A stretch of 64,000 bases of DNA from LMUY01 sp964244585 (GTDB lineage Bacteria; Pseudomonadota; Alphaproteobacteria; Acetobacterales; Acetobacteraceae), in contig CAXTJM010000004.1 of the NCBI GenBank assembly GCA_964244585.1, positions 1 through 64,000 on the forward strand, written 5' to 3'. Shown here one piece after another: positions 43,817 to 52,801 of the stretch. A program made the translations under genes and the position numbers. The notes below the pieces were generated by a model. It saw nothing but the letters and a program-made list of their open reading frames with translations, was not told the origin of the DNA and did no database searches. Each line of letters opens with the position of its first letter. Position 1 is the stretch's first letter.

Positions 43817-46800
43817 GTGCACCCTTCGTCGGCGACGATCCTGCCGTTCCTACCGGCACAGACAGGGACAGACCGCCCGCCAGACCCGCCGCCGCGCTAC
43901 GCCGAACTCCAGGTCACCTCCAACTACTCCTTCCTGCGCGGCGCGAGCCATGTGGAGGAGTTGCTGGGCCAGGCGAAGGCGCTCGGCCTGCATGCGCTCG
44001 CCATCACCGACCGCAACAGCCTGGCCGGGGTCTTGCGGGCGCATGGCTACGCGAGGAAGGCCGATGTCGCGATGCGCCTGGTCATCGGCTGCCGGCTGGA
44101 CCTGCGCGATGGCACGTCGCTGCTGGCCTATCCCACCGACCGCGCCGCCTATTCGCGGCTGTGCCAGATGCTCACCGAGGGCAAGCGGCGGGGCGGCAAA
44201 GGCACCTGCCTGCTGGACTGGGACGATGTGGCGGCGCATGGCGCGGGCTGGTTCGCCACCCTGTTGCCCGGCGAGGCGGACAAGGTGGACCTGGACCGGC
44301 TGCACCGGGGTTTCGGCGACCGCGCCTCCCTGGCCCTGACGCTCCGCCGGCGGCCCGGTGATGCCGTGCGGCTGCGGCGGCTCAGCGACATGGCACAGGC
44401 GGCAGGGGTGGCGACCGTCGCGACCGGTGACGTACTGTACCACGTGCCGGAGCGCCGGATGCTGCAGGACGTGATGAGCTGCATCCGCCAAGGCTGCACC
44501 ATCGACGACGCCGGGCACCGGCTGGAGCGCTTCGCCGACCGCCACCTGCGCATGCCGGAGGAGACGGCGCGGCTGTTCGCCGACTATCCGGAGGCGGTCG
44601 CCCGCACGGTCGAGATCAGCGAACGCTGCACCTTCTCCCTGTCCGAGCTGCAATACCAATACCCGGACGAATCCGAACTGCCCCATGAAACCGCGCAGCA
44701 GGCGCTGGAACGCCACACCTGGGCCAGCGTGCCGGACCGCTATGGGGACGTCCTGCCGCCCAAGGTCGAACAACAGCTCCGCCACGAGTTGGCCTTGATC
44801 GCGCAGATGCGATACGCGCCGTATTTTCTGACCGTGAACACGATCGTGCGGGAGGCGCGGCGCAGGGGGATCCTATGCCAGGGCCGCGGCTCCGCCGCCA
44901 ACTCCGCCGTGTGCTTCGTGCTCGGCATCACCGCCATCGACCCGGTGGCGGCGGGCCTGCTGTTCGAGCGCTTCGTCTCCAGCAACCGCAACGAGCCGCC
45001 CGACATCGACGTCGATTTCGAGCACGAGAAGCGCGAGGAGATCATCCAGTGGATCTACGGGCATTACGGCCGCGACCGTGCGGCGCTGTGCGCCACCATC
45101 GTGCGCTACCGCTCGCGCGGCGCGGTGCGGGAGGTGGGCAAGGTGATGGGGCTGACGGAGGACGTGACCGGCGCGCTGGCATCCCAGGTATGGGGCTGGT
45201 CGGAGGAGGGCGTGGACCAGACGCATGCCGAGCAGCTCAACCTCAACCTGTCCGACCGTAGGCTGCGCCTGACGCTGGAGATCGCACGCCAGCTCATCAA
45301 CCACCCGCGCCACATGTCGCAGCACCCCGGCGGGTTCGTGCTGACGCGGGAGAATCTGGCGGACCTGGTGCCGATCGAACCGGCGTCGATGGAGAACCGC
45401 CAGGTGATCGAGTGGGACAAGGACGACATCGACATCCTGAAGTTCATGAAGGTCGACATACTGGGCCTGGGCATGCTCGGCTGCCTGCGCCGCGCCTTCG
45501 ACCTGATCCACCGGCATCGTGGCAAACGATACGACATCGCCAGCGTCCCACAGGATGACGCGCCCACCTACGAGATGATCCAGCGGGCCGACACGCTCGG
45601 CACGTTCCAGATCGAGAGCCGAGCGCAGATGTCCATGCTGCCGCGGCACAAGCCGGCCAGCCTGTACGACCTCACGATCCAGGTGGCGATCGTGCGGCCC
45701 GGACCGATCCAGGGCGACATGGTGCATCCTTATTTGCAACGGCGCCTGGGTCTGGAAAAGCCGGAGGATATCCGGCCCGAATTGAAGGAGGTCCTGCATA
45801 AGACGTTGGGCATCCCCCTGTTCCAGGAACAGGCCATGCGGGTCGCCATCGTCGGGGCCGGCTTCACGCCGGACGAGGCGGACCAGTTGCGCCGCTCGAT
45901 GGCGACCTTCAAGCAGACCGGCGGCGTCGGCGAGTTCCGTGACCGGATGATCGAGGGCATGGTCAGGAACGAATACCCGCGCGAATTCGCCGAGCGTACC
46001 TTCAAGCAGATCGAGGGCTTCGGGTCCTACGGCTTCCCGGAAAGCCACGCGGCCTCCTTCGCGCTGATCGCCTATGCCAGCTCGTGGGTGAAGCGCCACC
46101 ATCCGGACGTGTTCTGCGCCGCGCTGCTCAACGCGCAGCCGATGGGGTTCTATGCCCCGGCGCAGATCGTGCGCGATGCGCGGCGCCACGTCACCGTGCG
46201 GCCGGTCTGCGTGAACGCCAGCCAGTGGGACTGCACGTTGGAGCCGGATTGCGGGCCATTCCTGGCCGTGCGGTTGGGCTTGCGGATGGTGAAGGGGCTG
46301 TCGGAGGCTGTGGCAGCAACGATCATCGGGCGCCGGGCAGAGCGTTACCGCTCGGTGGAGGATGTCTGGCGCCGGGCTGCCGTCCCGGCGGCGACGCTGG
46401 AGCGGCTGGCAGAGGCCGATGCGTACGCGGATATGGGCGTGAGCCGGCGGCAGGCGCTCTGGGCGATCCGCGGTCTGGGGGAGCCGCCGCCCCCCCTGTT
46501 GCTGGACGGCCCTCTGCCAAAGGGAGAAGGAAGCCCGCTTCCTTCGCAAGAGGGTCGGGTGAAGGCCACGCCCGCCCGCACGGAACCCGCCGTCCAACTC
46601 CGCCCCATGACCGGGGGGCACGAGGTGGTGGAGGACTACCAGGCCACCGGGCTCACGCTGCGCCGCCATCCCGTGCATTTCCTGCGCGCCGGGTTGCGCA
46701 GCCGCGGCATGGTCACCTGCGAGTCGCTTGCCGCGATGCAGGAGGGGCGGCGTGTCGTGGTGCCCGGCATCGTGCTGGTGCGGCAGAAGCCCGGCAGCGC

Positions 46801-47146
46801 CAAAGGCATCATGTTCGTCACCATCGAGGACGAGACCGGGGTGGCAAACCTGGTGCTGTGGCCCACCCTGTTCGAGAAGCAGCGCAGGCTTATCCTATCG
46901 GCCAGGATGATCGCCTGCCGCGGCCGGATGCAACGCGAAGGCGAGGTGATCCACGTGGTGGCCGAACACCTGACCGATTTGTCGCGCGAACTGCGCGCCA
47001 TCGGCACGCAGGAGCTGCCATTCCCCATCCAGTACGGCCGTGGCGACGGCGCCACCCATCCCGGCAGCGCCGATCCGCGCGAGCAGGTGGCGGCGGCGAG
47101 CCGGCGATCGCAGGGCATCAAGGTTCCGACGCGCGATTTCCGCTAG
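43817..47146 (+). CDS. dnaE2: Error-prone DNA polymerase DnaE2
   Basis: A 1109-residue C-family polymerase, the catalytic part of the SOS mutasome. A PHP domain is at the N-terminus (ELQVTSNYSFLRGASHVEE). The polymerase active site includes GRGSAANSAVCFVLGIT and PDIDVDFEHEKREE; the thumb and fingers follow, and a C-terminal OB domain carries VVVPGIVLVRQKPGSAKGIMF. Near residue 895-918 the linker before the last domain contains a palindromic insertion translated as GPLPKGEGSPLPSQEGRVK, which does not look like polymerase sequence. The GTG start is used for lack of a better one. It is the last gene of the cassette. Confidence 0.94.
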   Translation: MHPSSATILPFLPAQTGTDRPPDPPPRYAELQVTSNYSFLRGASHVEELLGQAKALGLHALAITDRNSLAGVLRAHGYARKADVAMRLVIGCRLDLRDGTSLLAYPTDRAAYSRLCQMLTEGKRRGGKGTCLLDWDDVAAHGAGWFATLLPGEADKVDLDRLHRGFGDRASLALTLRRRPGDAVRLRRLSDMAQAAGVATVATGDVLYHVPERRMLQDVMSCIRQGCTIDDAGHRLERFADRHLRMPEETARLFADYPEAVARTVEISERCTFSLSELQYQYPDESELPHETAQQALERHTWASVPDRYGDVLPPKVEQQLRHELALIAQMRYAPYFLTVNTIVREARRRGILCQGRGSAANSAVCFVLGITAIDPVAAGLLFERFVSSNRNEPPDIDVDFEHEKREEIIQWIYGHYGRDRAALCATIVRYRSRGAVREVGKVMGLTEDVTGALASQVWGWSEEGVDQTHAEQLNLNLSDRRLRLTLEIARQLINHPRHMSQHPGGFVLTRENLADLVPIEPASMENRQVIEWDKDDIDILKFMKVDILGLGMLGCLRRAFDLIHRHRGKRYDIASVPQDDAPTYEMIQRADTLGTFQIESRAQMSMLPRHKPASLYDLTIQVAIVRPGPIQGDMVHPYLQRRLGLEKPEDIRPELKEVLHKTLGIPLFQEQAMRVAIVGAGFTPDEADQLRRSMATFKQTGGVGEFRDRMIEGMVRNEYPREFAERTFKQIEGFGSYGFPESHAASFALIAYASSWVKRHHPDVFCAALLNAQPMGFYAPAQIVRDARRHVTVRPVCVNASQWDCTLEPDCGPFLAVRLGLRMVKGLSEAVAATIIGRRAERYRSVEDVWRRAAVPAATLERLAEADAYADMGVSRRQALWAIRGLGEPPPPLLLDGPLPKGEGSPLPSQEGRVKATPARTEPAVQLRPMTGGHEVVEDYQATGLTLRRHPVHFLRAGLRSRGMVTCESLAAMQEGRRVVVPGIVLVRQKPGSAKGIMFVTIEDETGVANLVLWPTLFEKQRRLILSARMIACRGRMQREGEVIHVVAEHLTDLSRELRAIGTQELPFPIQYGRGDGATHPGSADPREQVAAASRRSQGIKVPTRDFR
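46510..46554. repeat. Palindromic element inserted in frame within dnaE2
   Basis: CCCTCT (46510-46515) pairs with AGAGGG (46549-46554), and inside it GAAGGAAGC (46526-46534) pairs perfectly with GCTTCCTTC (46537-46545). The element has a length that keeps the dnaE2 frame open. It is related in sequence to the repeat between sufC and sufD. Confidence 0.65.
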
Positions 47147-47152
47147 CGCGAT

Positions 47153-47178
47153 CGCTTGAGGTTGCTTGACCTCAAGCG
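47153..47178 (+). terminator. Hairpin after dnaE2
   Basis: CGCTTGAGGT and ACCTCAAGCG form a perfect 10-bp stem with a 6-base loop, 7 bp after the dnaE2 stop. There is no T-run, so an intrinsic terminator role is plausible but not certain. Confidence 0.5.
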
Positions 47179-47198
47179 TAAATCGCCCTTGAACAAAG

Positions 47199-47244
47199 GC
47201 TAAAGCATGGTCGCTTCTTCTACCTGAAGCGACCACGCTTTAGC
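47199..47244. repeat. Palindromic intergenic repeat, copy 2
   Basis: Two 19-base arms with one mismatch surround an 8-base loop (TTCTACCT). The inner part GGTCGCTTCTTCTACCTG closely matches the repeat at 2143-2177. It lies between dnaE2 and the convergent FUSC gene and could act as a bidirectional terminator; it overlaps the FUSC stop codon. Confidence 0.65.
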
Positions 47245-49234
47245 GCTCCAGTTGGAAGCCGTGCAGCGCGCCGATCGCCAGCCGCTCGCTCAGGGCGGCG
47301 GTCGAACGTTCCAACCGGTCCAGCGCGTCCAGCGCCGGGGCGAATGGCGGGTGGGCACGGGTTGCCGGCGGGCTCGGGCTCGGGCGCTCCCCGTCGGCCA
47401 GCGCCGCCAGCCGGTGTGCGACCGCGTCGGCCTGGTCGGCCGCCACCGGATCGGCGGCGGTGGCGCAGACTGCGAGCACCCGAACCCAGTGCACGCAATC
47501 CAGCAGGGCCGGCACGGGACGGTCGAGGTCGGTCCGGCGGAGCATGAACCGGCCGGCGATCAACGGCAGCAAAGCGAGGCGCAGATCCGCGATCTGGCGA
47601 TCCACCACACGCATAGCGGCCACCGGGTTGGCGCCGGGCTTGCCGGCCAGCACGTCGCGGCAGGTGCCGACCGCGTCGGACAACGCGTGCAACACGCCCG
47701 TGCCCGAGCGCTTCACCTGGTCGCGGGTACGGGCGGGCAGCACGCATACCGCCACCAGCATGGCGGCCGCGGCGCCGACCGCGGTCTCCTCCACCCGCAG
47801 CAGCAGAAGCGGTTCCAGCGACGCCCCCAGCAGGCTGTAGAGCAGCCCCAGCAGGACGGTCACGCAGAAGATGCCGGCGGTGTAGGAGACGAGGAAGAAA
47901 TAGTACATCCCGAACACCGCGAGAAGCAGCGCCACCGTTTCCGCCAGTGTCTCCCCCGCCAGCAGCGACGCCAGGGTGAGGCCCGCCACCAGCCCGAGCA
48001 GGGTGCCGCCAAGCCGCTGCATGCCCTTGTAGATCGTGTCGCCGCGGGACCGGGCGTTGAGGAACACCACGTAGACCGTGATGACGGCCCAGAACCAGCG
48101 CTGCGGCGAGACTGCCATGCCGCCTGCCATCGCCAAGGCCGAGGCAAGCGTCACGCGCAAGGCGATGCGCCAGGCAAACGGGCCGGGCGGCGGCGGCACG
48201 GCGGCGGCGGCGATGGCGGGCGGCACCGCGGCGGCCAGGCCGAGAGCGGAGGCCGCGCGCATGATGTCGGCCAGGGCGACCGCCACCGCGGTTTGCGGCG
48301 CGTTCGTGTCGGGGCCGCGCAGGTGGTGGCGCGACCATCGGCCGCGGCGCAGCCGCCGCTCGTTGGCCTGCAACCGCGCCGCCTGGCGCCGGCTCGTCTG
48401 CCCGGCCACGGCCTCCAGCGGGGCGACGGCCAGGCGGGCGACGGCGAGTTCCAGGTCCATCAGCCGCAGCCGCAGCGGCGCACTGCCCGCCGGGTCCAGC
48501 ATGGCCATCTGGTCGTCCGCCGCCAACGCCGCCTCGTTCAGCCGCGCCAGGCTGCGGCGCAGCCGCCGCACCGTCGCGGGTTGGCCAGCCGCCAAGCCAC
48601 CCGCATCGCGCATCACCCGCGCCGCCCGGCCCTGCACCGCCTGCACCGTGCGGCGCAGCGTCGCGGCCGGGCGCAACGGCAGCAGGCCGAAGCAGGCGAG
48701 CCAGGTAACCGGGATGGCGACGACGATCGACAGCATCTGCAACGGCAGGGTTGCCGGCGGCAGCTCCAAATAGAGCCCGACATAGCTGATCACGACCGCC
48801 ACCAAGCCCAGCGCGATGCCGCGCGAATTTCGCGCCTGCAACAGGAAGCACAGGAACACCAGGACGAGGAAGAAGCTGTCGCCCAGCACGCCGCGCCCGT
48901 GCAGCAGGGTGGTCGCGATCTCGGAGGCCGCGGCAGGCAGGGCCAGCAGCACCAGCGTGCGCTCCCGCTGTTGTCGCGTCGGCTCCCGCATCAGGAACGG
49001 CGCCATCAGGCTCAGCGTGACGCCGGAGGCGAATTCCACCGGCGACGCCCCGAGCAGCCAGCCGAGCAGCACGGCCGCCGCCGTCATGAGGAACACCGAG
49101 GCGGTGCCGCGCAGCGCCATCAGCAGGCGGACCAACCCGGGATCGGACGCGACCATGCGGTCCCACACGCCGGACATCGCCTGCATCGGCATCGTCACGG
49201 TCCGGACAAGCCGGTCTCTTCGCTTGTGCAGCAT
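47240..49234 (-). CDS. FUSC-family inner-membrane protein (AaeB-like)
   Basis: A 664-residue protein with two similar membrane halves of about five helices each (roughly residues 50-190 and 340-500) and a large soluble C-terminal part, the layout of the fusaric-acid-resistance/AaeB family. The second-half block RWFWAVITVYVVFLNARSRG is the FUSC signature. Family members export aromatic acids, usually with an AaeA-type adaptor, which is not encoded here. The ATG at 49234 is chosen; a later in-frame ATG near 49192 is possible. Confidence 0.82.
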   Translation of the reverse strand: MLHKRRDRLVRTVTMPMQAMSGVWDRMVASDPGLVRLLMALRGTASVFLMTAAAVLLGWLLGASPVEFASGVTLSLMAPFLMREPTRQQRERTLVLLALPAAASEIATTLLHGRGVLGDSFFLVLVFLCFLLQARNSRGIALGLVAVVISYVGLYLELPPATLPLQMLSIVVAIPVTWLACFGLLPLRPAATLRRTVQAVQGRAARVMRDAGGLAAGQPATVRRLRRSLARLNEAALAADDQMAMLDPAGSAPLRLRLMDLELAVARLAVAPLEAVAGQTSRRQAARLQANERRLRRGRWSRHHLRGPDTNAPQTAVAVALADIMRAASALGLAAAVPPAIAAAAVPPPPGPFAWRIALRVTLASALAMAGGMAVSPQRWFWAVITVYVVFLNARSRGDTIYKGMQRLGGTLLGLVAGLTLASLLAGETLAETVALLLAVFGMYYFFLVSYTAGIFCVTVLLGLLYSLLGASLEPLLLLRVEETAVGAAAAMLVAVCVLPARTRDQVKRSGTGVLHALSDAVGTCRDVLAGKPGANPVAAMRVVDRQIADLRLALLPLIAGRFMLRRTDLDRPVPALLDCVHWVRVLAVCATAADPVAADQADAVAHRLAALADGERPSPSPPATRAHPPFAPALDALDRLERSTAALSERLAIGALHGFQLER

Positions 49235-49276
49235 AACCCACCATAAGGCGGCCGGGCGGCCAGGGTCACCACACAA

Positions 49277-50251
49277 TCACCCGAGGGCGGCGTTCAGGCG
49301 GTGCCAATCCGACGGACCCGGCAGGCCGAACCGCAGCCAACGGGGATGGTCGGCGAAGCGCCGCACCAGGATGCCCACCTCTCCCAGCCGATCGGCCAAG
49401 GCGCCGGCATCTTCATGTTCGACCAGGCGGAACAGCCTTGTGCCGCCGATGAGCCGGCACCCGGCGCAGCCCAGCGCGCTGTCCAACCGGGCGGCATCGG
49501 CGGCCAGCCGGGTTGCCGCCGCGGCACGCCAGTCGCGGTCGGCCAGGCCATGCAGCCCGGCCCACACCGCCGGGCCGCCGACCGCCCAAGGCCCGAGCGC
49601 CTGGCGCAGCCCGGCCGCCAGGGCCGGGTTGGCGAGCGCGAAGCCGAGGCGCAGCCCGGCGAGCCCGTATGTCTTGCCGAACGACCGCAGCAGGAGCAGG
49701 CCGGGCCGCGGCAAGGCGGAGGCCAGGCTGCATCCCTCCAGGTCGGCGAACGCCTCGTCCACCACCAGCAACCCGCCTCGCGCGGCGAGCCGATCCGCAA
49801 GCGCCAGCAGCGGCGCCCGGTCCGGCACCCGGCCGTCGGGGTTATTGGGGCGCACCACCACCACGGCGTCGGCTTCGGCCAGGATCGCCGTCTCGGACAC
49901 CGCGTGGCCGGCGAGCGCCCAGGCGGCGTGGTGCTCGGCATAGGTGGGGGACAGCACCGACACCGTGCCACGCGGCAGCAGCCGCGGCAGCAGATGGATC
50001 AGCGCCTGGGTGCCCGGTGCAGCCACGATGGCTGCGGGGTCGGACATGCCATAGGCCGCCGCCGCCGCGAGCTCCAATGCCGCGACCTGCTCGGGCTCCG
50101 GCAGCCGGGTGGCTATTTCGGCAGGCATCGGCGGCAAGGGGTACGGCACCGGGTTGATGCCGGTCGACAGGTCGATCCAAGGCCGGCGCGCATGCGGAAA
50201 CCGCGCCCGTGCCGCAATCAGCCCACCGCCATGCGCGATCGGCATCGCCAT
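49277..50251 (-). CDS. cobC: Threonine-phosphate decarboxylase-like aminotransferase of cobalamin synthesis
   Basis: A 324-residue PLP enzyme of the aminotransferase class I/II fold. It begins IAHGGGLIAARARFPHA and then has WIDLSTGINPVPYP, typical of CobC/CobD proteins; the PLP lysine is in LRSFGKTYGLAGLRLGF. It makes (R)-1-amino-2-propanol phosphate, or acts at the matching step, for attachment of the nucleotide loop. GGGGGA lies 5-10 bp before the ATG. Its start overlaps, on the opposite strand, that of the next gene of the same pathway. Confidence 0.88.
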   Translation of the reverse strand: MAMPIAHGGGLIAARARFPHARRPWIDLSTGINPVPYPLPPMPAEIATRLPEPEQVAALELAAAAAYGMSDPAAIVAAPGTQALIHLLPRLLPRGTVSVLSPTYAEHHAAWALAGHAVSETAILAEADAVVVVRPNNPDGRVPDRAPLLALADRLAARGGLLVVDEAFADLEGCSLASALPRPGLLLLRSFGKTYGLAGLRLGFALANPALAAGLRQALGPWAVGGPAVWAGLHGLADRDWRAAAATRLAADAARLDSALGCAGCRLIGGTRLFRLVEHEDAGALADRLGEVGILVRRFADHPRWLRFGLPGPSDWHRLNAALG

Positions 50252-51221
50252 GCTATCCCCCTGCCCCGTGCTGACATCCACATTCCCGCTGCTCGCGGCC
50301 GGGGCGCTGCTGGTCGAGGCCACGGCCGGCTATCCGGCATGGCTGCTGCGCCGCATCGGCCACCCGGTGATGTGGGCCGGCGCAGCCATCGCATGGCTGG
50401 ACCGCACGCTCAACCGGGGACGACATCGCAGGACGGCCGGGATCGTGGCGGTGGCAGCCTTGGTGCTGGGAGCCTGGCTGCCGGCCTGGGCGCTCCAATC
50501 GGCGGCGTTGCACTGGTTGCCGCGTCCATGGGCGCTGGCGCTGCTGGCGGTCGCGGCGTCTACCCTGCTGGCGCAGCGAAGCCTGTGGCGGCACGTGGCG
50601 GCCGTGGCGGCCGGGCTGCGCGTCGGCCTGCCGGAGGGCCGGGCCGCCGTGGCGCACATCGTCGGCCGTGACCCGTGCAGCCTTGATGCGGCGGGCGTCG
50701 CGCGCGCCGCCATCGAGAGCCTGGCGGAGAATTTCTCCGATGCGGTGGTGGCGCCGGCGCTGTGGTGCGCCCTGCTCGGCCTGCCGGGCATCGCGATCTA
50801 CAAGGCGGTCAACACGGCCGACAGCATGATCGGCCACCGGACTCCCCGATACGCCGAATTCGGCTGGGCCGCCGCCCGCCTGGACGATGTGGTGAACCTT
50901 CCCGCCTCCCGCCTTGCCGCATTGCTGCTGGCGGCGGCCAGCTTGCGCGGGGTCAAGCCCGCGGTGCGGGCGGTGTGGCGGGACGCACGTCGCCACCGCT
51001 CCCCCAATGCTGGCTGGCCGGAGGCCGCCATCGCCGGCGCGTTGGGGCTGCGGCTGGCCGGCCCGCGAGTCTACGGCGCCGTGCGGGTGGAGGATGGCTG
51101 GATGGGGGACGGCCGCGCGGAGGCAGGCCCGGAGGATATCCGGCGCGGGCTGGCGATCTATCGGCGCGCCTGCGTGCTGCAATTGGCGGTGCTGGCCGGC
51201 TCGGCTACGCTGCTGCCATGA
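50250..51221 (+). CDS. cobD: Adenosylcobinamide-phosphate synthase (CbiB/CobD)
   Basis: A 323-residue inner-membrane enzyme that joins the aminopropanol (phosphate) side chain to adenosylcobyric acid. Family blocks are HPVMWAGAAIAWLDRTLN near the start, RDPCSLDAAGVARAAIESLAEN, FSDAVVAPALWCALLGLPG, YKAVNTADSMIGHRTPRY and the C-terminal GLAIYRRACVL. Several helices are predicted. ATG 50250 or GTG 50268 may be the start; the first shares two bases with the divergent cobC start codon. The stop overlaps the amine-oxidase ATG by 4 bp. Confidence 0.9.
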   Translation: MLSPCPVLTSTFPLLAAGALLVEATAGYPAWLLRRIGHPVMWAGAAIAWLDRTLNRGRHRRTAGIVAVAALVLGAWLPAWALQSAALHWLPRPWALALLAVAASTLLAQRSLWRHVAAVAAGLRVGLPEGRAAVAHIVGRDPCSLDAAGVARAAIESLAENFSDAVVAPALWCALLGLPGIAIYKAVNTADSMIGHRTPRYAEFGWAAARLDDVVNLPASRLAALLLAAASLRGVKPAVRAVWRDARRHRSPNAGWPEAAIAGALGLRLAGPRVYGAVRVEDGWMGDGRAEAGPEDIRRGLAIYRRACVLQLAVLAGSATLLP

Positions 51222-52801
51222 CGGAACGACCCGCGATGCAACGGCGCGACCTGCTGGGCCTGATCGGCGCGGCGGCTGGCGGGTCTGCCATGTACCTCGC
51301 CATGGCGGCGCTGGGGCACGCGGCGGAGTCCACCTATACCGGCCCGATCAAGCTGGACGGCAACGTGCGGGGCGCCAGCGTGCTGGTGCTGGGCGCCGGC
51401 GTCGCCGGCATGGTCACTGCGATGGAGCTGCGCCGCGCCGGCTACCGGGTGGAGCTGCTGGAATACAACGACCGGCCCGGCGGACGCACCTGGACCCTGC
51501 GCGGCGGCGACCGCTACGCCGAGCTGGGCGGCGCGGTGCAGGAATGCGGGTTCGACGCCGGGCTGTACCTCAATCCCGGCCCGTGGCGCATCCCCTACCA
51601 CCACCGGGCGCTGCTGGATTACTGCCAGCGGCTCGGCGTGGCGTTGGAGCCGTTCGTGCAGGTCAACCACAACGCCTACCTGCACGGCGCGCAGGCGTTC
51701 GGCGGCAAGCCGCAGCGCTATCGGGAGGTGCAGGCCGACTTCCACGGCACGGTCGCCGACCTGCTGGCCAAGGCGGTGCGCACCGACCGGCTCGGCGATG
51801 CGGTCACGAAGGAGGATACCGAGGTGCTGCTCGCCGCTTTGCGAAGCTGGGGCGCGCTCGACCACGACTACCGCTATGTCCGTGGCGACGACAGCAGCGA
51901 GCACCGGGGCTGGGACAAGCCGCCTGGCGGCGGGCTGAACGCCCGGCCGGTGCCGTCCCAGCCGGTGGCGCCGTCCGACCTGCTGCATAGCCGGCTGTGG
52001 CGCGCCCTGTCGGTGGCGGCGGACTACGACTACCAAACCACGCTGTTCCAACCGGTCGGCGGCATGGACGCCATCGCCCGCGCGATGGGACGCGAAGTGC
52101 AGGACGTGCTGCGGCTGCGCACCAAGGTGACGGCGATCCGCCAGGACGGCAGCGGCGTCGCGGTCGATTGGACGGACACGGCCAGCGGGGTTCCCGGGCA
52201 GTCGCGGGCGGATTGGTGCGTCTGCACGATCCCGCTCTCCATCCTCAGCCAGATCGACATGACCGTGTCGCCTGCCATGGCGGCGGCGATCCAGGCCGTG
52301 CCCTATGCCGCCGTGGTCAAGATCGGCCTGCAATTCCGCCGCCGCTTCTGGGAGCAGGACGAGGCGATCTATGGCGGCATCAGCTACAGCGACCTGCCGA
52401 TATCGCTGATCGGCTACCCGGCCAGCGGCTACAATGCCGGCGGCAAGGGCGTGCTGCTGGGCGCCTACGCCTTCGGCCCCTACGCCTATGAATGGACGGC
52501 GCTGGACCCGGCGGAGCGGGTGCGCCGGGCAGTGGCCTATGGCGCGCAGATCCATCCGCAATACGCGGCGGAGTTCGAGACCGGGATCGCCGTCGGCTGG
52601 CACCGGGTGCCCTGGACGCTGGGCTGCTACGGCCAGTGGTCGCCAGCGACGCGTACGGAGCATTACGACGACCTTTGCGCGCTGGACGGCCGCATCGTGC
52701 TGGCCGGCGAACACGCCTCCTACATCCCGGCCTGGCAGGAAGGCGCCGTGCTGTCCGCCCTGGATGCCGTGACCCGGCTGCATGCGCGGGTGGTGGGATG
52801 A
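51218..52801 (+). CDS. Flavin amine oxidase/dehydrogenase with twin-arginine signal
   Basis: A 527-residue flavoprotein of the monoamine-oxidase fold. An N-terminal Tat-type signal MQRRDLLGLIGAAAGG is followed by the FAD motif VLVLGAGVAGMVTAMELRRAG with the downstream YNDRPGGRTWTLRGG, and the C-terminal substrate-domain signature ALDGRIVLAGEHAS. Export by Tat means it works in the periplasm. It is coupled by ATGA overlaps to cobD upstream and to a c-type cytochrome gene downstream, so it probably passes electrons to that cytochrome and not to oxygen. Substrate unknown. Confidence 0.87.
   Translation: MTERPAMQRRDLLGLIGAAAGGSAMYLAMAALGHAAESTYTGPIKLDGNVRGASVLVLGAGVAGMVTAMELRRAGYRVELLEYNDRPGGRTWTLRGGDRYAELGGAVQECGFDAGLYLNPGPWRIPYHHRALLDYCQRLGVALEPFVQVNHNAYLHGAQAFGGKPQRYREVQADFHGTVADLLAKAVRTDRLGDAVTKEDTEVLLAALRSWGALDHDYRYVRGDDSSEHRGWDKPPGGGLNARPVPSQPVAPSDLLHSRLWRALSVAADYDYQTTLFQPVGGMDAIARAMGREVQDVLRLRTKVTAIRQDGSGVAVDWTDTASGVPGQSRADWCVCTIPLSILSQIDMTVSPAMAAAIQAVPYAAVVKIGLQFRRRFWEQDEAIYGGISYSDLPISLIGYPASGYNAGGKGVLLGAYAFGPYAYEWTALDPAERVRRAVAYGAQIHPQYAAEFETGIAVGWHRVPWTLGCYGQWSPATRTEHYDDLCALDGRIVLAGEHASYIPAWQEGAVLSALDAVTRLHARVVG

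Noticed and set aside
44873..46678. Minus-strand open frame of about 600 codons within dnaE2
   Set aside because: Antisense shadow without motifs; dnaE2 is unambiguous on the plus strand.
47252..49246. Plus-strand open frame of 664 codons opposite the FUSC gene
   Set aside because: Low-complexity Arg/Gln/His composition with no domain; the minus strand encodes a proper membrane protein.
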